DNA of 64,000 nt from Acidobacteriota bacterium (GTDB taxonomy: Bacteria > Acidobacteriota > Vicinamibacteria > Vicinamibacterales > JAKQTR01): positions 1 to 64,000 of the forward strand of contig JAPKZO010000037.1 in assembly GCA_026393755.1 (NCBI GenBank). Reading direction: 5' to 3'. Every line of letters begins with the position of its first letter. The stretch's first letter is position 1. The position numbers and the translations under genes were made by a program. Below, in pieces: positions 7,002 to 14,496 of this stretch. Under the pieces are notes generated by a model. That model made no database searches and was not told where the DNA came from. It saw only the letters and a list, made by a program, of their open reading frames with translations.

Positions 7002-7264
7002 CTGCCGATCACCCCAACCGCATCGGGGTACGCGAGGCGAGCCAGATCAGTCCCCAGCACGATGATGGCAACCCGCAGGAAGTGCTCGCGAGATGACGCG
7101 TCGGGATGACGCTGCCGCACGCCTGCGGACGTCATCGCGTAGGCCGCGCGCGTCAGACCGCTCACCATCGCGGCTTTCTGCGCAGCCGGCATCTGCCGCC
7201 ACGATTCGACCAGTCGGCGCTCGATGTCCGGTGATGTATCAAGGGCAAGCGACGTCTGCGTCAC
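6998..7264 (-). CDS. small helical partner of the nucleotidyltransferase
   Basis: An 88-residue protein predicted to be largely alpha-helical: ERRLVESWRQMPAAQKAAMV, then GLTRAAYAMTSAGVRQRHPD, then REHFLRVAIIVLGTDLARLA. A GTG at 7264 is chosen as start because the conserved-looking region begins there; the in-frame extension to 7369 is Cys/Arg-rich and unconvincing. The stop overlaps the nucleotidyltransferase start by 4 bp. Pairs of this kind (small helical protein plus nucleotidyltransferase) recur in bacterial genomes without a defined function. It may be the antitoxin-like partner, but this is unproven. Confidence 0.6.
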   Translation of the reverse strand: MTQTSLALDTSPDIERRLVESWRQMPAAQKAAMVSGLTRAAYAMTSAGVRQRHPDASSREHFLRVAIIVLGTDLARLAYPDAVGVIGR

Positions 7265-7416
7265 GTTCGTGATTATAGCAGTGCTGGCAGGACGCGACTC
7301 CGCATCGGGCGAGTGACATTTCAAGTGACATTGCGCCCGCAAGATCGGAACACGGAACCGATCTGCCACCCTTCGCCGCCGCCCCGATGGGCAAAGCGAC
7401 GAAGGGCGGCGGGCAG

Positions 7417-8622
7417 CTACTTGCCGATGACGAGAATCGTGAACGAGCCAGGTATCGCCGGAGCCTGACCGCCACGGCCGCCGCCTGGTGGCGGCGGCGG
7501 TGCCGGCCCACGCTCGACGCTCATCGTCAGGATGTGGTTCGTCTTGCTGTCGAGCGTCAACGTTCGGGCACCAGCCATCGTCTGCAGGTTCTGCAGCACC
7601 TCGAAGCTGGCCGGGCTCTTCTCCGTGACGATGGTCATCGTGCCGTTGCCGTGCGAACTGAACACTTCGTTCGTGGCCGGGTTGAACTGGGCGCCGTCTG
7701 AGCCGCCGGCGAGCGGTAGCGTCGTGATGATCCTGCCGTCAGGGGCGCTCAGAATCACCATCATGGGTTTGGGCGGAGCCGGTGGCTGCGCCGGCGGAGC
7801 GGACGCGGCTGGCGGTGCCCCAGTTGCCGTCTGCGCGGCCGCGGCTCCCGGCGCTGCAGGTGTGGCTGGTGGCGCGACGACCCCAGACCTGGCGCACGAC
7901 GCGAACAGCACCTTGTTCTTCACATCGAGGGCAAGCCCATTGCAGCTTCCCTTGTCGATGAACGAGTAGTGCCCGGTCGCCTTCATCGTCTTGACATCAA
8001 CGGCCGTGACGCTGCCGATCGGGTCCTGCATCACAACCCAGAGGTTGCCCTTGCCGTCGACCTGCCCCTGCTCCGGCACGCCGCCCAGATCAATGTTGCC
8101 AATGATCGTCCCCTCCTTCGCGTCGATCACGATCGCGTCCTTGGTGGGGTGACTGAAGACGTAGACCCGGTCGTTGAATGCGTCGAACAGAATGCCGTCG
8201 GGCTGCGCCGCGCCCACGTCAATCTTCTTGATGACCGTCAACGTCTTCGTGTCGAACATCGTCACCGGCTTACTGCTCGAGAAGCCGTGCCCTGATTTCG
8301 GGTCGACCGCGACGCCGTTGCCTCCGCTGTCGGGAATCACTCCGACTGGCTCGAGCGTATCGAGATTGAACACGGTGATTCGGCCTGGCTCCGCAGGAAT
8401 GGCAGGCGCGGTGTCCGTGGCCGGAACCGCTCGCCTGCCGCCCCGTGGAATGTAGAGCCGGCGCCCGGCGACATCGGCATAGATGTAGTCAGACCCGCCT
8501 TCGCCGCCGACCTTCGCGGTCTTGAGCACTTTGTACGGACCGTCGGTTCCGGCCTGCTGGGCCAGTCCCGTGAGCGTGAACAACGCGATCGCGACTACTC
8601 CGACAACAACCAACCGTCGCAT
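7417..8622 (-). CDS. secreted YncE-like beta-propeller protein
   Basis: A 401-residue protein with an N-terminal signal peptide (MRRLVVVGVVAIALFTLTGL, cleavage after about residue 22) and repeated beta-propeller blades of the YncE/NHL type: ITVFNLDTLEPVGVIPDSGG, MFDTKTLTVIKKIDVG, VIDAKEGTIIGNIDLGG, AVDVKTMKATGHYSFID. An Ala/Pro-rich linker (around residues 255-285) interrupts the last blades, and the C-terminus is Pro/Gly-rich. The start is the ATG at 8622, where the signal peptide begins. Such proteins are usually periplasmic; the ligand is unknown. It appears monocistronic. Confidence 0.75.
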   Translation of the reverse strand: MRRLVVVGVVAIALFTLTGLAQQAGTDGPYKVLKTAKVGGEGGSDYIYADVAGRRLYIPRGGRRAVPATDTAPAIPAEPGRITVFNLDTLEPVGVIPDSGGNGVAVDPKSGHGFSSSKPVTMFDTKTLTVIKKIDVGAAQPDGILFDAFNDRVYVFSHPTKDAIVIDAKEGTIIGNIDLGGVPEQGQVDGKGNLWVVMQDPIGSVTAVDVKTMKATGHYSFIDKGSCNGLALDVKNKVLFASCARSGVVAPPATPAAPGAAAAQTATGAPPAASAPPAQPPAPPKPMMVILSAPDGRIITTLPLAGGSDGAQFNPATNEVFSSHGNGTMTIVTEKSPASFEVLQNLQTMAGARTLTLDSKTNHILTMSVERGPAPPPPPGGGRGGQAPAIPGSFTILVIGK

Positions 8623-8803
8623 ACACGGCCTCCTTGGACAACCAGGCACATTAAGACGGCGAACCTGCCGGTGAACTGAAGTTGGACCGGTGAACCCTCC
8701 CGCGATCAAAGCATACTCGCCTGAAGAATTGGTGAAGACGTTGAACAAGAGCCGGCGAACGCGCTTGACCGTCCGTTGTGCGGCGACTACTGTGGGCGGT
8801 ACC

Positions 8804-9100
8804 GCACAGGAGGCCCGCCTGCGGTACCTGCAGCAGTACTGGACGGATCGGGTACGCGGCATGGCGAACGTGTACCTGAACACGCCGACCGGGGCACGCG
8901 CGTGCGGCATCGCGAACGTCGGCATTACGGGCAAGACTCCTGGTCAGATTGCGACGGCACTGTTCGATACCTTCAAGATCTACACGGTCGCGATCGACAC
9001 GGTTCCGGTGAAGGGCGTCCGCGTGACGCCCCACCTGTATACGACAACAGGCGAGCTTGATGCGCTCGTGAAGGCGATCGGCGAACTGGCGCGGACGTGA
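8804..9100 (+). pseudogene. 3' fragment of a class-V aminotransferase gene
   Basis: The plus strand encodes about 98 residues matching the C-terminal domain of class-V PLP aminotransferases (isopenicillin-N-epimerase/SufS-like): ARLRYLQQYWTDRVRG, then ALFDTFKIYTVAID, then GVRVTPHLYTTTGELDALV. The frame extends back to 8690, but that part is unlike the family and lies in the upstream region of the propeller gene. The PLP-lysine domain is missing. It is therefore a remnant left by deletion or rearrangement, with a breakpoint near 8800. Confidence 0.65.
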
Positions 9101-9173
9101 GCGCAACAACGGCAGGGTCCCATTCGGCTCGGGTGTCCTTCGCGTTGACTGACAGTGGACTCCGCGGATGGAG

Positions 9174-9193
9174 GCCGGGTCTTGAGACCCGGC
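9174..9193. repeat. hairpin repeat GCCGGGTCT-TG-AGACCCGGC
   Basis: A palindrome with two 9-bp perfect arms around a 2-base centre lies between the aminotransferase remnant and the 3' end of the polyferredoxin gene. The left arm with its flank (TGGAGGCCGGGTCTT) recurs at about 62083-62097, so this is probably a dispersed repeat. It could also act as a factor-independent stop, but no T-run follows. Confidence 0.5.
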
Positions 9194-9212
9194 GTGCGGC
9201 CCTGCGGATCTG

Positions 9213-10358
9213 CTACTGCGGGTGCGCGAGGGCGTTGGCAGCGGGGATCAACTCCCGATAGACGGCATCGGAAACGGAGGTGTGCCAATAGCCAGCGATC
9301 CGGGCGTAGCCGACAAGTCCGACGAAGAACACGGCGATCACCGCGACCACTGCCCACGTGGGGATGGCTCGTGATCGGCCTACGGACAGACGCAGCGCGC
9401 CTCGAGCCGGACACACCGTGACGCATTCGAGGCAGCCGGTGCACTCGGCGGACATCACCGTCACGAGTTTGTCCACCGGCAGCAATGACGGGCACGCCTT
9501 CGGACACTTCGCGCAGTCAATGCAGGCGTTCACGTCGCGCCTGATCCAGGTCGGGCTGATGACCGACACGAGTCCGAGCAACGCGCCGTAGGGGCACAGG
9601 TAGCGGCACCACGGGTTCTTCAGGAATACCGATCCGACCAGCAGCGCAGCGATGACAAGAGCGGCGGTGGTGCCGAGGTGACGGAAGAAGTTCAACATCT
9701 TCACGTCGGCCACGAGGCCATACGGACTCTCGGCGAAACTCTTGATCTCGGCTGCGGACATGCCCAGCACGGCGTAGAGGAAGAAGCCCATCAGCAGGTA
9801 CTTCAATCCCCGAAGCGGGATGTCGATCCAACCCGGGGGCTGGAGTGACCGGCCGAAGATCTCGCGCCCACCTCGCCACAACCACTCCGAGATCGTGCCC
9901 ACGGGACACAGCCAGCTGCAGAACGCCTTGCGCGCGACGAAGGTGATCCCGAGGAATGCGATCAGCAGGAACATACCCGCCGCGTGCACCTCGGGGACGA
10001 CGCCTGTCACCAGAAAGTATTTGAGATTCATCAACGCCGCGATCGGCAGCCAGCCTTCGACACCGGGCGGTCGGGGAACCCACACCGATTGACCGCCGGT
10101 TTCGTAGAACCGGACGAAGAAGTAGAAGCGGGCCCCGATCCAGAGGTTCAGTAGCAGGAAGGCGACTTGCACGGTCCGGCGGACAAACTGAGCTTGGTCG
10201 GGTTGCCGGCGAACGAATGTGACCATGACCGCTTTCGCGGCCTCCTCCTCAGGCGGAGTGCCTTGCTCGATCCGGGGGTCTCGTTCCGTCGGTGCCTGTG
10301 TGGCAGCCGGGACGCTGTTGGTCGGCGCCTCGGTGTGGATGAGTGCGTTCCGCGCCAT
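9213..10358 (-). CDS. NapH/CcoG-like membrane polyferredoxin
   Basis: A 381-residue membrane iron-sulphur protein. Five to six hydrophobic segments are interleaved with two CxxxCP motifs (CSWLCPVGTISEWL and CRYLCPYGALLGL), as in NapH/NosR/RdxA-type proteins. Two 4Fe-4S ferredoxin motifs follow (CIDCAKCPKACP and CTGCLECVTVCP), then a final membrane helix near residue 340. Relatives pass electrons from the quinol pool to periplasmic reductases or to metal-centre assembly. No NapG, NosZ or nitrate reductase gene is adjacent, so its partner is unknown; a heme-copper enzyme lies 8 kb away. The N-terminal ~45 residues are polar. Confidence 0.8.
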   Translation of the reverse strand: MARNALIHTEAPTNSVPAATQAPTERDPRIEQGTPPEEEAAKAVMVTFVRRQPDQAQFVRRTVQVAFLLLNLWIGARFYFFVRFYETGGQSVWVPRPPGVEGWLPIAALMNLKYFLVTGVVPEVHAAGMFLLIAFLGITFVARKAFCSWLCPVGTISEWLWRGGREIFGRSLQPPGWIDIPLRGLKYLLMGFFLYAVLGMSAAEIKSFAESPYGLVADVKMLNFFRHLGTTAALVIAALLVGSVFLKNPWCRYLCPYGALLGLVSVISPTWIRRDVNACIDCAKCPKACPSLLPVDKLVTVMSAECTGCLECVTVCPARGALRLSVGRSRAIPTWAVVAVIAVFFVGLVGYARIAGYWHTSVSDAVYRELIPAANALAHPQ

Positions 10359-10514
10359 TGGTCAAGTATAGACACTCGTGGGTGCGTTGGTGACCGAACG
10401 CTGAATGCGACGGGACCGGCAGGCCGACAAGACCGGCGAGTGAGGCTGTTCAGCTGTGGCCGTGTGATTCTCGACGGCCACGCGGCTGGCTTGGGGCGGC
10501 CGGTTCACTGGCTC

Positions 10515-10563
10515 TTGACAGGACTACCGACATGTCGTATATTGTGATTGTTCATTCACAATA
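10515..10563 (+). promoter_or_regulatory. promoter and TetR-type operator of the efflux operon
   Basis: TTGACA (10515-10520) and TATATT (10538-10543) are spaced by exactly 17 bp. An inverted repeat with perfect 8-bp arms, TATTGTGA and TCACAATA (10540-10547 and 10556-10563), overlaps the -10 box and start site. The ATG of the TetR gene follows at 10585. A dimeric TetR repressor bound here would block its own promoter. Confidence 0.75.
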
Positions 10564-10584
10564 CTGAGACAAGACGAGTGACGC

Positions 10585-11181
10585 ATGGCTGAAAAACGAG
10601 ACACGGAGATTCGCCGCGAGCAGATCGCCCGGGCTGCCCTGTCGGTGGTCGCCACCAAGGGCGTGCGGGGGTTGAGCATCGTGGCTGTCGCGCGCGTCGT
10701 CGGCCTCGTCCCCTCGGCGCTGTACCGGCACTTCACGGGCAGGGATGCCATCCTCGAGGCCGTACTCGACCTCATCAGCGAGCGGCTGACCGACCACGTG
10801 ACCGCTGTGACGTTAGCGCATCCCGACGCCCTCTCGCGCCTGCGCGACTTACACGGCCGGCACATGGAGCTGATTCGCAGCAGCCATGCGATTCCGCGCG
10901 TCGTGTTCTCGGAGGAGGCCTACAACGGCAATCGCCGCCACCGGGCCAAGGTGGTCGCGCTGGTCACGCGGTACCTCGCACGCGTCGCCGAGATCATCCG
11001 CCAGGGCCAACTGCAGGGCGAGATTCGGCCGGATCTTGACCCCGAGGCGATGGCCACCCTGTTTCTGGGATTGATTCAGCCTCCCGCCCTGCTCTGGCAG
11101 GTGAGCGGGGGAACGCTGGACTTGACGAAGCACAGCGACCAGACATGGACGATGTTCAGCGACGCGATTCGGCAGCGCTGA
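10585..11181 (+). CDS. TetR/AcrR family transcriptional regulator
   Basis: A 198-residue TetR-type protein. The N-terminal HTH domain (residues 8-55) reads IRREQIARAALSVVATKGVR, then VGLVPSALYRHFTGRDAILE; the C-terminal helical ligand-binding domain follows. It precedes an HlyD/ABC/TolC efflux operon in the same direction and has a palindrome over its promoter. The natural model is a repressor released by a toxic or signalling compound exported by the pump. The inducer cannot be read from sequence. Confidence 0.92.
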   Translation: MAEKRDTEIRREQIARAALSVVATKGVRGLSIVAVARVVGLVPSALYRHFTGRDAILEAVLDLISERLTDHVTAVTLAHPDALSRLRDLHGRHMELIRSSHAIPRVVFSEEAYNGNRRHRAKVVALVTRYLARVAEIIRQGQLQGEIRPDLDPEAMATLFLGLIQPPALLWQVSGGTLDLTKHSDQTWTMFSDAIRQR

Positions 11182-11279
11182 GGAGTTCCTTTTTTTGCGA
11201 GCGTAGTGAATCGTGATTCACATATCAGGACCACGCACTGGAGAGTGGCGGCCCGGGAAGAGAGGAAGGAGGCCCGAAG

Positions 11280-11449
11280 ATGTTCAAGCAGGCAATCGTC
11301 GTCATCACGGTGCTGGCGGGCGCGCCTACGTGGCGGCCTACGTGGAGTACGTGCACTACGTCGAGAACATTCACCTGGTGGCCAGTGCGGCTCACGCGCA
11401 ACACGCAGATGCCGAAACGGCTGCGACCCACGCGGCGAAGCGGAAGTAG
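11280..11449 (+). pseudogene. small frameshifted ORF between regulator and pump genes
   Basis: An ATG at 11280 starts a hydrophobic segment (MFKQAIVVITVLAG). A one-register shift around 11320 is needed to join it to AYVAAYVEYVHYVENIHL and a His/Ala-rich tail ending at 11449. Read together they would make a small single-span membrane protein of about 56 residues with a His-containing tail. Each frame alone is poor. Low-confidence call; the alternative is plain intergenic DNA. Confidence 0.35.
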
Positions 11450-11499
11450 GCCCCCCCGGGGGGGGAATCCCAGGTGACAGCAGTGCTGCGAGGTCAACC

Positions 11500-12528
11500 A
11501 TGAAGAAGAAGTTGTTGCTTGTCGTCCTCATCCTCACCGCAGGCGGGACCGGGACGTGGTTCTACGCTCGTGGCGGCCCGCCGCCAGTCGACATGCGTAT
11601 CCGGGTGTCGGGCAACCTGGAGGTGACTGACGCCGAAGTCAGTTTCAAGGTAGCTGGCCGCGTGGCCGCTCGCCTGGTGTCGGAGGGCGAGATGGTCCGG
11701 GCGGGCGCCACCGTGGCGACCCTCGACGACACCGAATTCGCGCAGGAAGTCGGCCTGCGCGAGGCAGACGTCCGCGCCGCAGAGGCGGACCTGCGGGACC
11801 TCGTAGCCGGCTCCCGGCCAGAGGAGATTGCCCAGGGCGAGGCGGCGCTCGCGCTGGCGACGGCCGAGGCCGAGCGCTGGCGCCTCGAGGCGGCGCGCCA
11901 GCAGGACCTGTTCAGCAAGGACGTGGTCTCGGCGCGCGATCACGAAACGGCGGCCACGGCGCACACCGTCGCCCAGGCGCGCGTGCGCGAGGCCCAGCAG
12001 CAACTCGCGCTGCTCCGGCAAGGACCCAGGATCGAGAAGATCCTCCAGGCGAGAGCCCGGCTCGCCAAGGCCACGCAGGCCCTCGGCGTCGCGCGCACGC
12101 GACTGGGCTATGCAACCCTCCAGTCGCCGCTCTCGGGTTTCGTGCTCGCCGAGCACGTCGAACCCGGGGAGTTCGTGAACCCCGGCACGCCGGTCGTTAC
12201 CATTGGCGACCTCGAACGGGTCTGGCTGCGCGCGTACATCAACGAAACAGACCTCGGCCGGGTCGCGCTCGGCCAGCGCGTGCGCCTCACGACCGATGGC
12301 GACCCGAACACGGCGTACTGGGGGCAGATCTCGTTCATCTCCCCCGAGGCCGAGTTCACGCCGAAGAACGTCCAGACCCAGCAGGAGCGGGTCAAGCTCG
12401 TGTACCGGATCAAAGTGCTGGTACCCAATCCGACCCTCACGCTGAAACCCGGGATGCCCGCCGACGCGGAGATCGTCACCGACCGACCGGCGGCCGGCAA
12501 GACTGGACCGGGCAAAGGCGGCGCGTGA
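11500..12528 (+). CDS. HlyD-family membrane-fusion (periplasmic adaptor) protein
   Basis: A 342-residue adaptor with an N-terminal signal-anchor (KKLLLVVLILTAGGTGTWFY), a first biotinyl-lipoyl half (residues 40-75: VSFKVAGRVAARLVSEGEMV), a long alpha-hairpin of Ala/Glu/Arg-rich coiled coil (80-190), the second lipoyl half (TLQSPLSGFVLAEHVEPGEF) and a beta-barrel domain. Its organisation matches YbhG/EmrA-type adaptors that link an inner-membrane ABC transporter to TolC. The ATG at 11500 begins the signal-anchor; its stop is contiguous with the next start (TGATG). Confidence 0.9.
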   Translation: MKKKLLLVVLILTAGGTGTWFYARGGPPPVDMRIRVSGNLEVTDAEVSFKVAGRVAARLVSEGEMVRAGATVATLDDTEFAQEVGLREADVRAAEADLRDLVAGSRPEEIAQGEAALALATAEAERWRLEAARQQDLFSKDVVSARDHETAATAHTVAQARVREAQQQLALLRQGPRIEKILQARARLAKATQALGVARTRLGYATLQSPLSGFVLAEHVEPGEFVNPGTPVVTIGDLERVWLRAYINETDLGRVALGQRVRLTTDGDPNTAYWGQISFISPEAEFTPKNVQTQQERVKLVYRIKVLVPNPTLTLKPGMPADAEIVTDRPAAGKTGPGKGGA

Positions 12529-13484
12529 TGGAGGCCATCAGGGCGACGAATCTCACACGACGCTTCGGCGAGGTGACGGCCGTCGACCGCCTCTCGCTCG
12601 AGGTCGCCGAGGGCGAGATCTTCGCCCTCGTGGGACCCGACGGTGCCGGGAAGACGACGACGATGCGGCTCTTGACGGCGATTCTGGACCCGACCTCCGG
12701 TGACGCCTGGGTCGCCGGCCACCACGTCGTCAGCGACGGCGAGCCTCTGAAGCACGAGATTGGTTACATGAGCCAGCGCTTCGGCCTCTATCCCGACCTC
12801 ACCGTGGCCGAGAACCTCGAGTTCTATGCCGACATCTACGGGGTTCCGCGCAAGGGCCGGGCGGAGAAGGTCGCGCGCCTGCTCGGCTTCAGCAACCTCA
12901 CGCCCTTCACGACACGGCTGGCGGGCAACCTGTCGGGCGGCATGAAACAGAAACTGGGCCTCGCCTGCGCCCTCGTGCACACGCCGAAGGTGCTGTTTCT
13001 CGACGAACCGACCAACGGCGTCGATCCGGTATCGCGGCGCGACTTCTGGCGCATCCTCTACCAGCTCGTCCGAGAGCGCGTCACGATCTTCGTGTCCACG
13101 GCTTATCTGGACGAAGCGGAGCGCGCCAGCCGGGTCGCGCTCATTCATCAGGGCCGCCTGCTGACCGTCGGCGCGCCGGCCGAACTCAAGCGCCTGATGC
13201 CCGGCGCCATTCTCGAGATCCGCGCGGCGGAGCCGCGGCAAGCCGCAGCGGTACTCCGGGAGCATCTCGTTGCCGACTCGGTGGGCCTCTTCGGCGACCG
13301 CATCCACGTGGTGTCGCGCCATCCGGATCGCACGCTCGCCGAGGTCGGCGCCATCCTTCGAGAGGCCAGGCTGACGCTCACCGGCAGCCGGCCGATCGAG
13401 CCGCAGCTCGAAGACGTCTTCATTGCGCTGGTGGCCGGTGCCGGGAACCGGCCCGCCGCAGGAGCATCCGATGCCCAGGCATGA
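12528..13484 (+). CDS. ABC transporter ATP-binding protein (first)
   Basis: A 318-residue ATPase of the ABC-2/drug-efflux type. Walker A is GPDGAGKTTT (residues 38-47), with Asp in place of the usual Asn/Ser in GPNG; the signature is NLSGGMKQKLGLACAL and Walker B VLFLDEPTNGVDP. A C-terminal extension of about 100 residues after the nucleotide-binding domain is typical of YbhF/CcmA-like exporters. It overlaps the adaptor stop by one base and the second ATPase start by 14 bp. A GTG start three bases earlier is possible. Confidence 0.93.
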   Translation: MEAIRATNLTRRFGEVTAVDRLSLEVAEGEIFALVGPDGAGKTTTMRLLTAILDPTSGDAWVAGHHVVSDGEPLKHEIGYMSQRFGLYPDLTVAENLEFYADIYGVPRKGRAEKVARLLGFSNLTPFTTRLAGNLSGGMKQKLGLACALVHTPKVLFLDEPTNGVDPVSRRDFWRILYQLVRERVTIFVSTAYLDEAERASRVALIHQGRLLTVGAPAELKRLMPGAILEIRAAEPRQAAAVLREHLVADSVGLFGDRIHVVSRHPDRTLAEVGAILREARLTLTGSRPIEPQLEDVFIALVAGAGNRPAAGASDAQA

Positions 13485-14496
13485 CAACGCCGGCGCCTTG
13501 TTGACGCCGCCACGGGACGCGCTCGTCCGGAACACGAAATCGGCCGCGGTCGTCGCGCACGACCTGGAGCGCCGCTTCGGCTCGTTCGTCGCCGTCAACA
13601 AGGTCAGCTTCGAAGTGGCGCGCGGCGAAATCTTCGGCTTCCTCGGGCCGAACGGCGCAGGCAAGTCGACCACCATCCGCATGCTCAGCGGGATTCTGGC
13701 GCCAACCGGCGGTTCCGGCACCGTCGCAGGCTTCGACATCCGCACCGAGACCGAGAGGATCAAGGCGCGCATCGGCTACATGAGCCAGAAGTTCTCGCTC
13801 TACGAGGATCTCACGGTCGAAGAGAACATCGACTTCTACAGCGGCATCTACCAGGTACCCGCCAGGCTGAAAGCCGATCGCAAGGCGTGGGTGCTGCGGA
13901 TGGCCGGCCTCACCGAACATCGCCGATCGCGAACCGGTCTGCTGTCGGCGGGCTGGAAGCAGCGCCTGGCGCTGGGGTGCGCGGTCGTGCACGAACCGGA
14001 GATCGTCTTTCTCGACGAGCCAACTTCCGGCGTCGACCCGATCAGCCGCCGCCAGTTTTGGGACCTGATCTACGACCTGACCGCCAAGGGCGTCACCGTG
14101 TTCGTGACGACGCACTATATGGACGAAGCCGAGTACTGCGATCGGCTGGCGCTCGTCTACCGCGGCGAGATTATCGCGATGGACACGCCCGAGGCGCTCA
14201 AGACCCGTCTCATGCGCGAGGACGTGCTCGAGGTCCTGTGCGATGCGCCCCAGGACGTGATGAGCGACATCGAAGCGCTCCCCGGCGTGAAGGAGACGGC
14301 GCTCTTCGGGAGGGGTCTGCACGTCGTCGCGGCCGACGGCGCGTCCGCCGCCGCGGAGATCCGCAGTCTCTTCGCCAGCCGGGGCCGCGGGGACGCCGCC
14401 GTCGAGCGGATCGTGCCCTCGCTCGAAGACGTCTTCGTCTCGCTCATCGAGGCCCGCGACGAGGCGGATCGCCGCCGTCAGGAGAACCGGCCATGA
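13471..14496 (+). CDS. ABC transporter ATP-binding protein (second)
   Basis: A 341-residue ATPase with Walker A GPNGAGKSTT, Walker B IVFLDEPTSGVDP and an unusual signature region: LLSAGWKQRLALGCAV instead of LSGGxxQR, with Ala-Gly-Trp in the place of the Gly-Gly pair. ATG 13471 follows AGGAG (13460-13464). In E. coli YbhF the two ATPase domains are fused in one chain; here they are separate overlapping genes. The degenerate signature suggests that one of the two ATP sites may be non-catalytic, as in other asymmetric ABC pairs. Confidence 0.92.
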   Translation: MPRHDNAGALLTPPRDALVRNTKSAAVVAHDLERRFGSFVAVNKVSFEVARGEIFGFLGPNGAGKSTTIRMLSGILAPTGGSGTVAGFDIRTETERIKARIGYMSQKFSLYEDLTVEENIDFYSGIYQVPARLKADRKAWVLRMAGLTEHRRSRTGLLSAGWKQRLALGCAVVHEPEIVFLDEPTSGVDPISRRQFWDLIYDLTAKGVTVFVTTHYMDEAEYCDRLALVYRGEIIAMDTPEALKTRLMREDVLEVLCDAPQDVMSDIEALPGVKETALFGRGLHVVAADGASAAAEIRSLFASRGRGDAAVERIVPSLEDVFVSLIEARDEADRRRQENRP

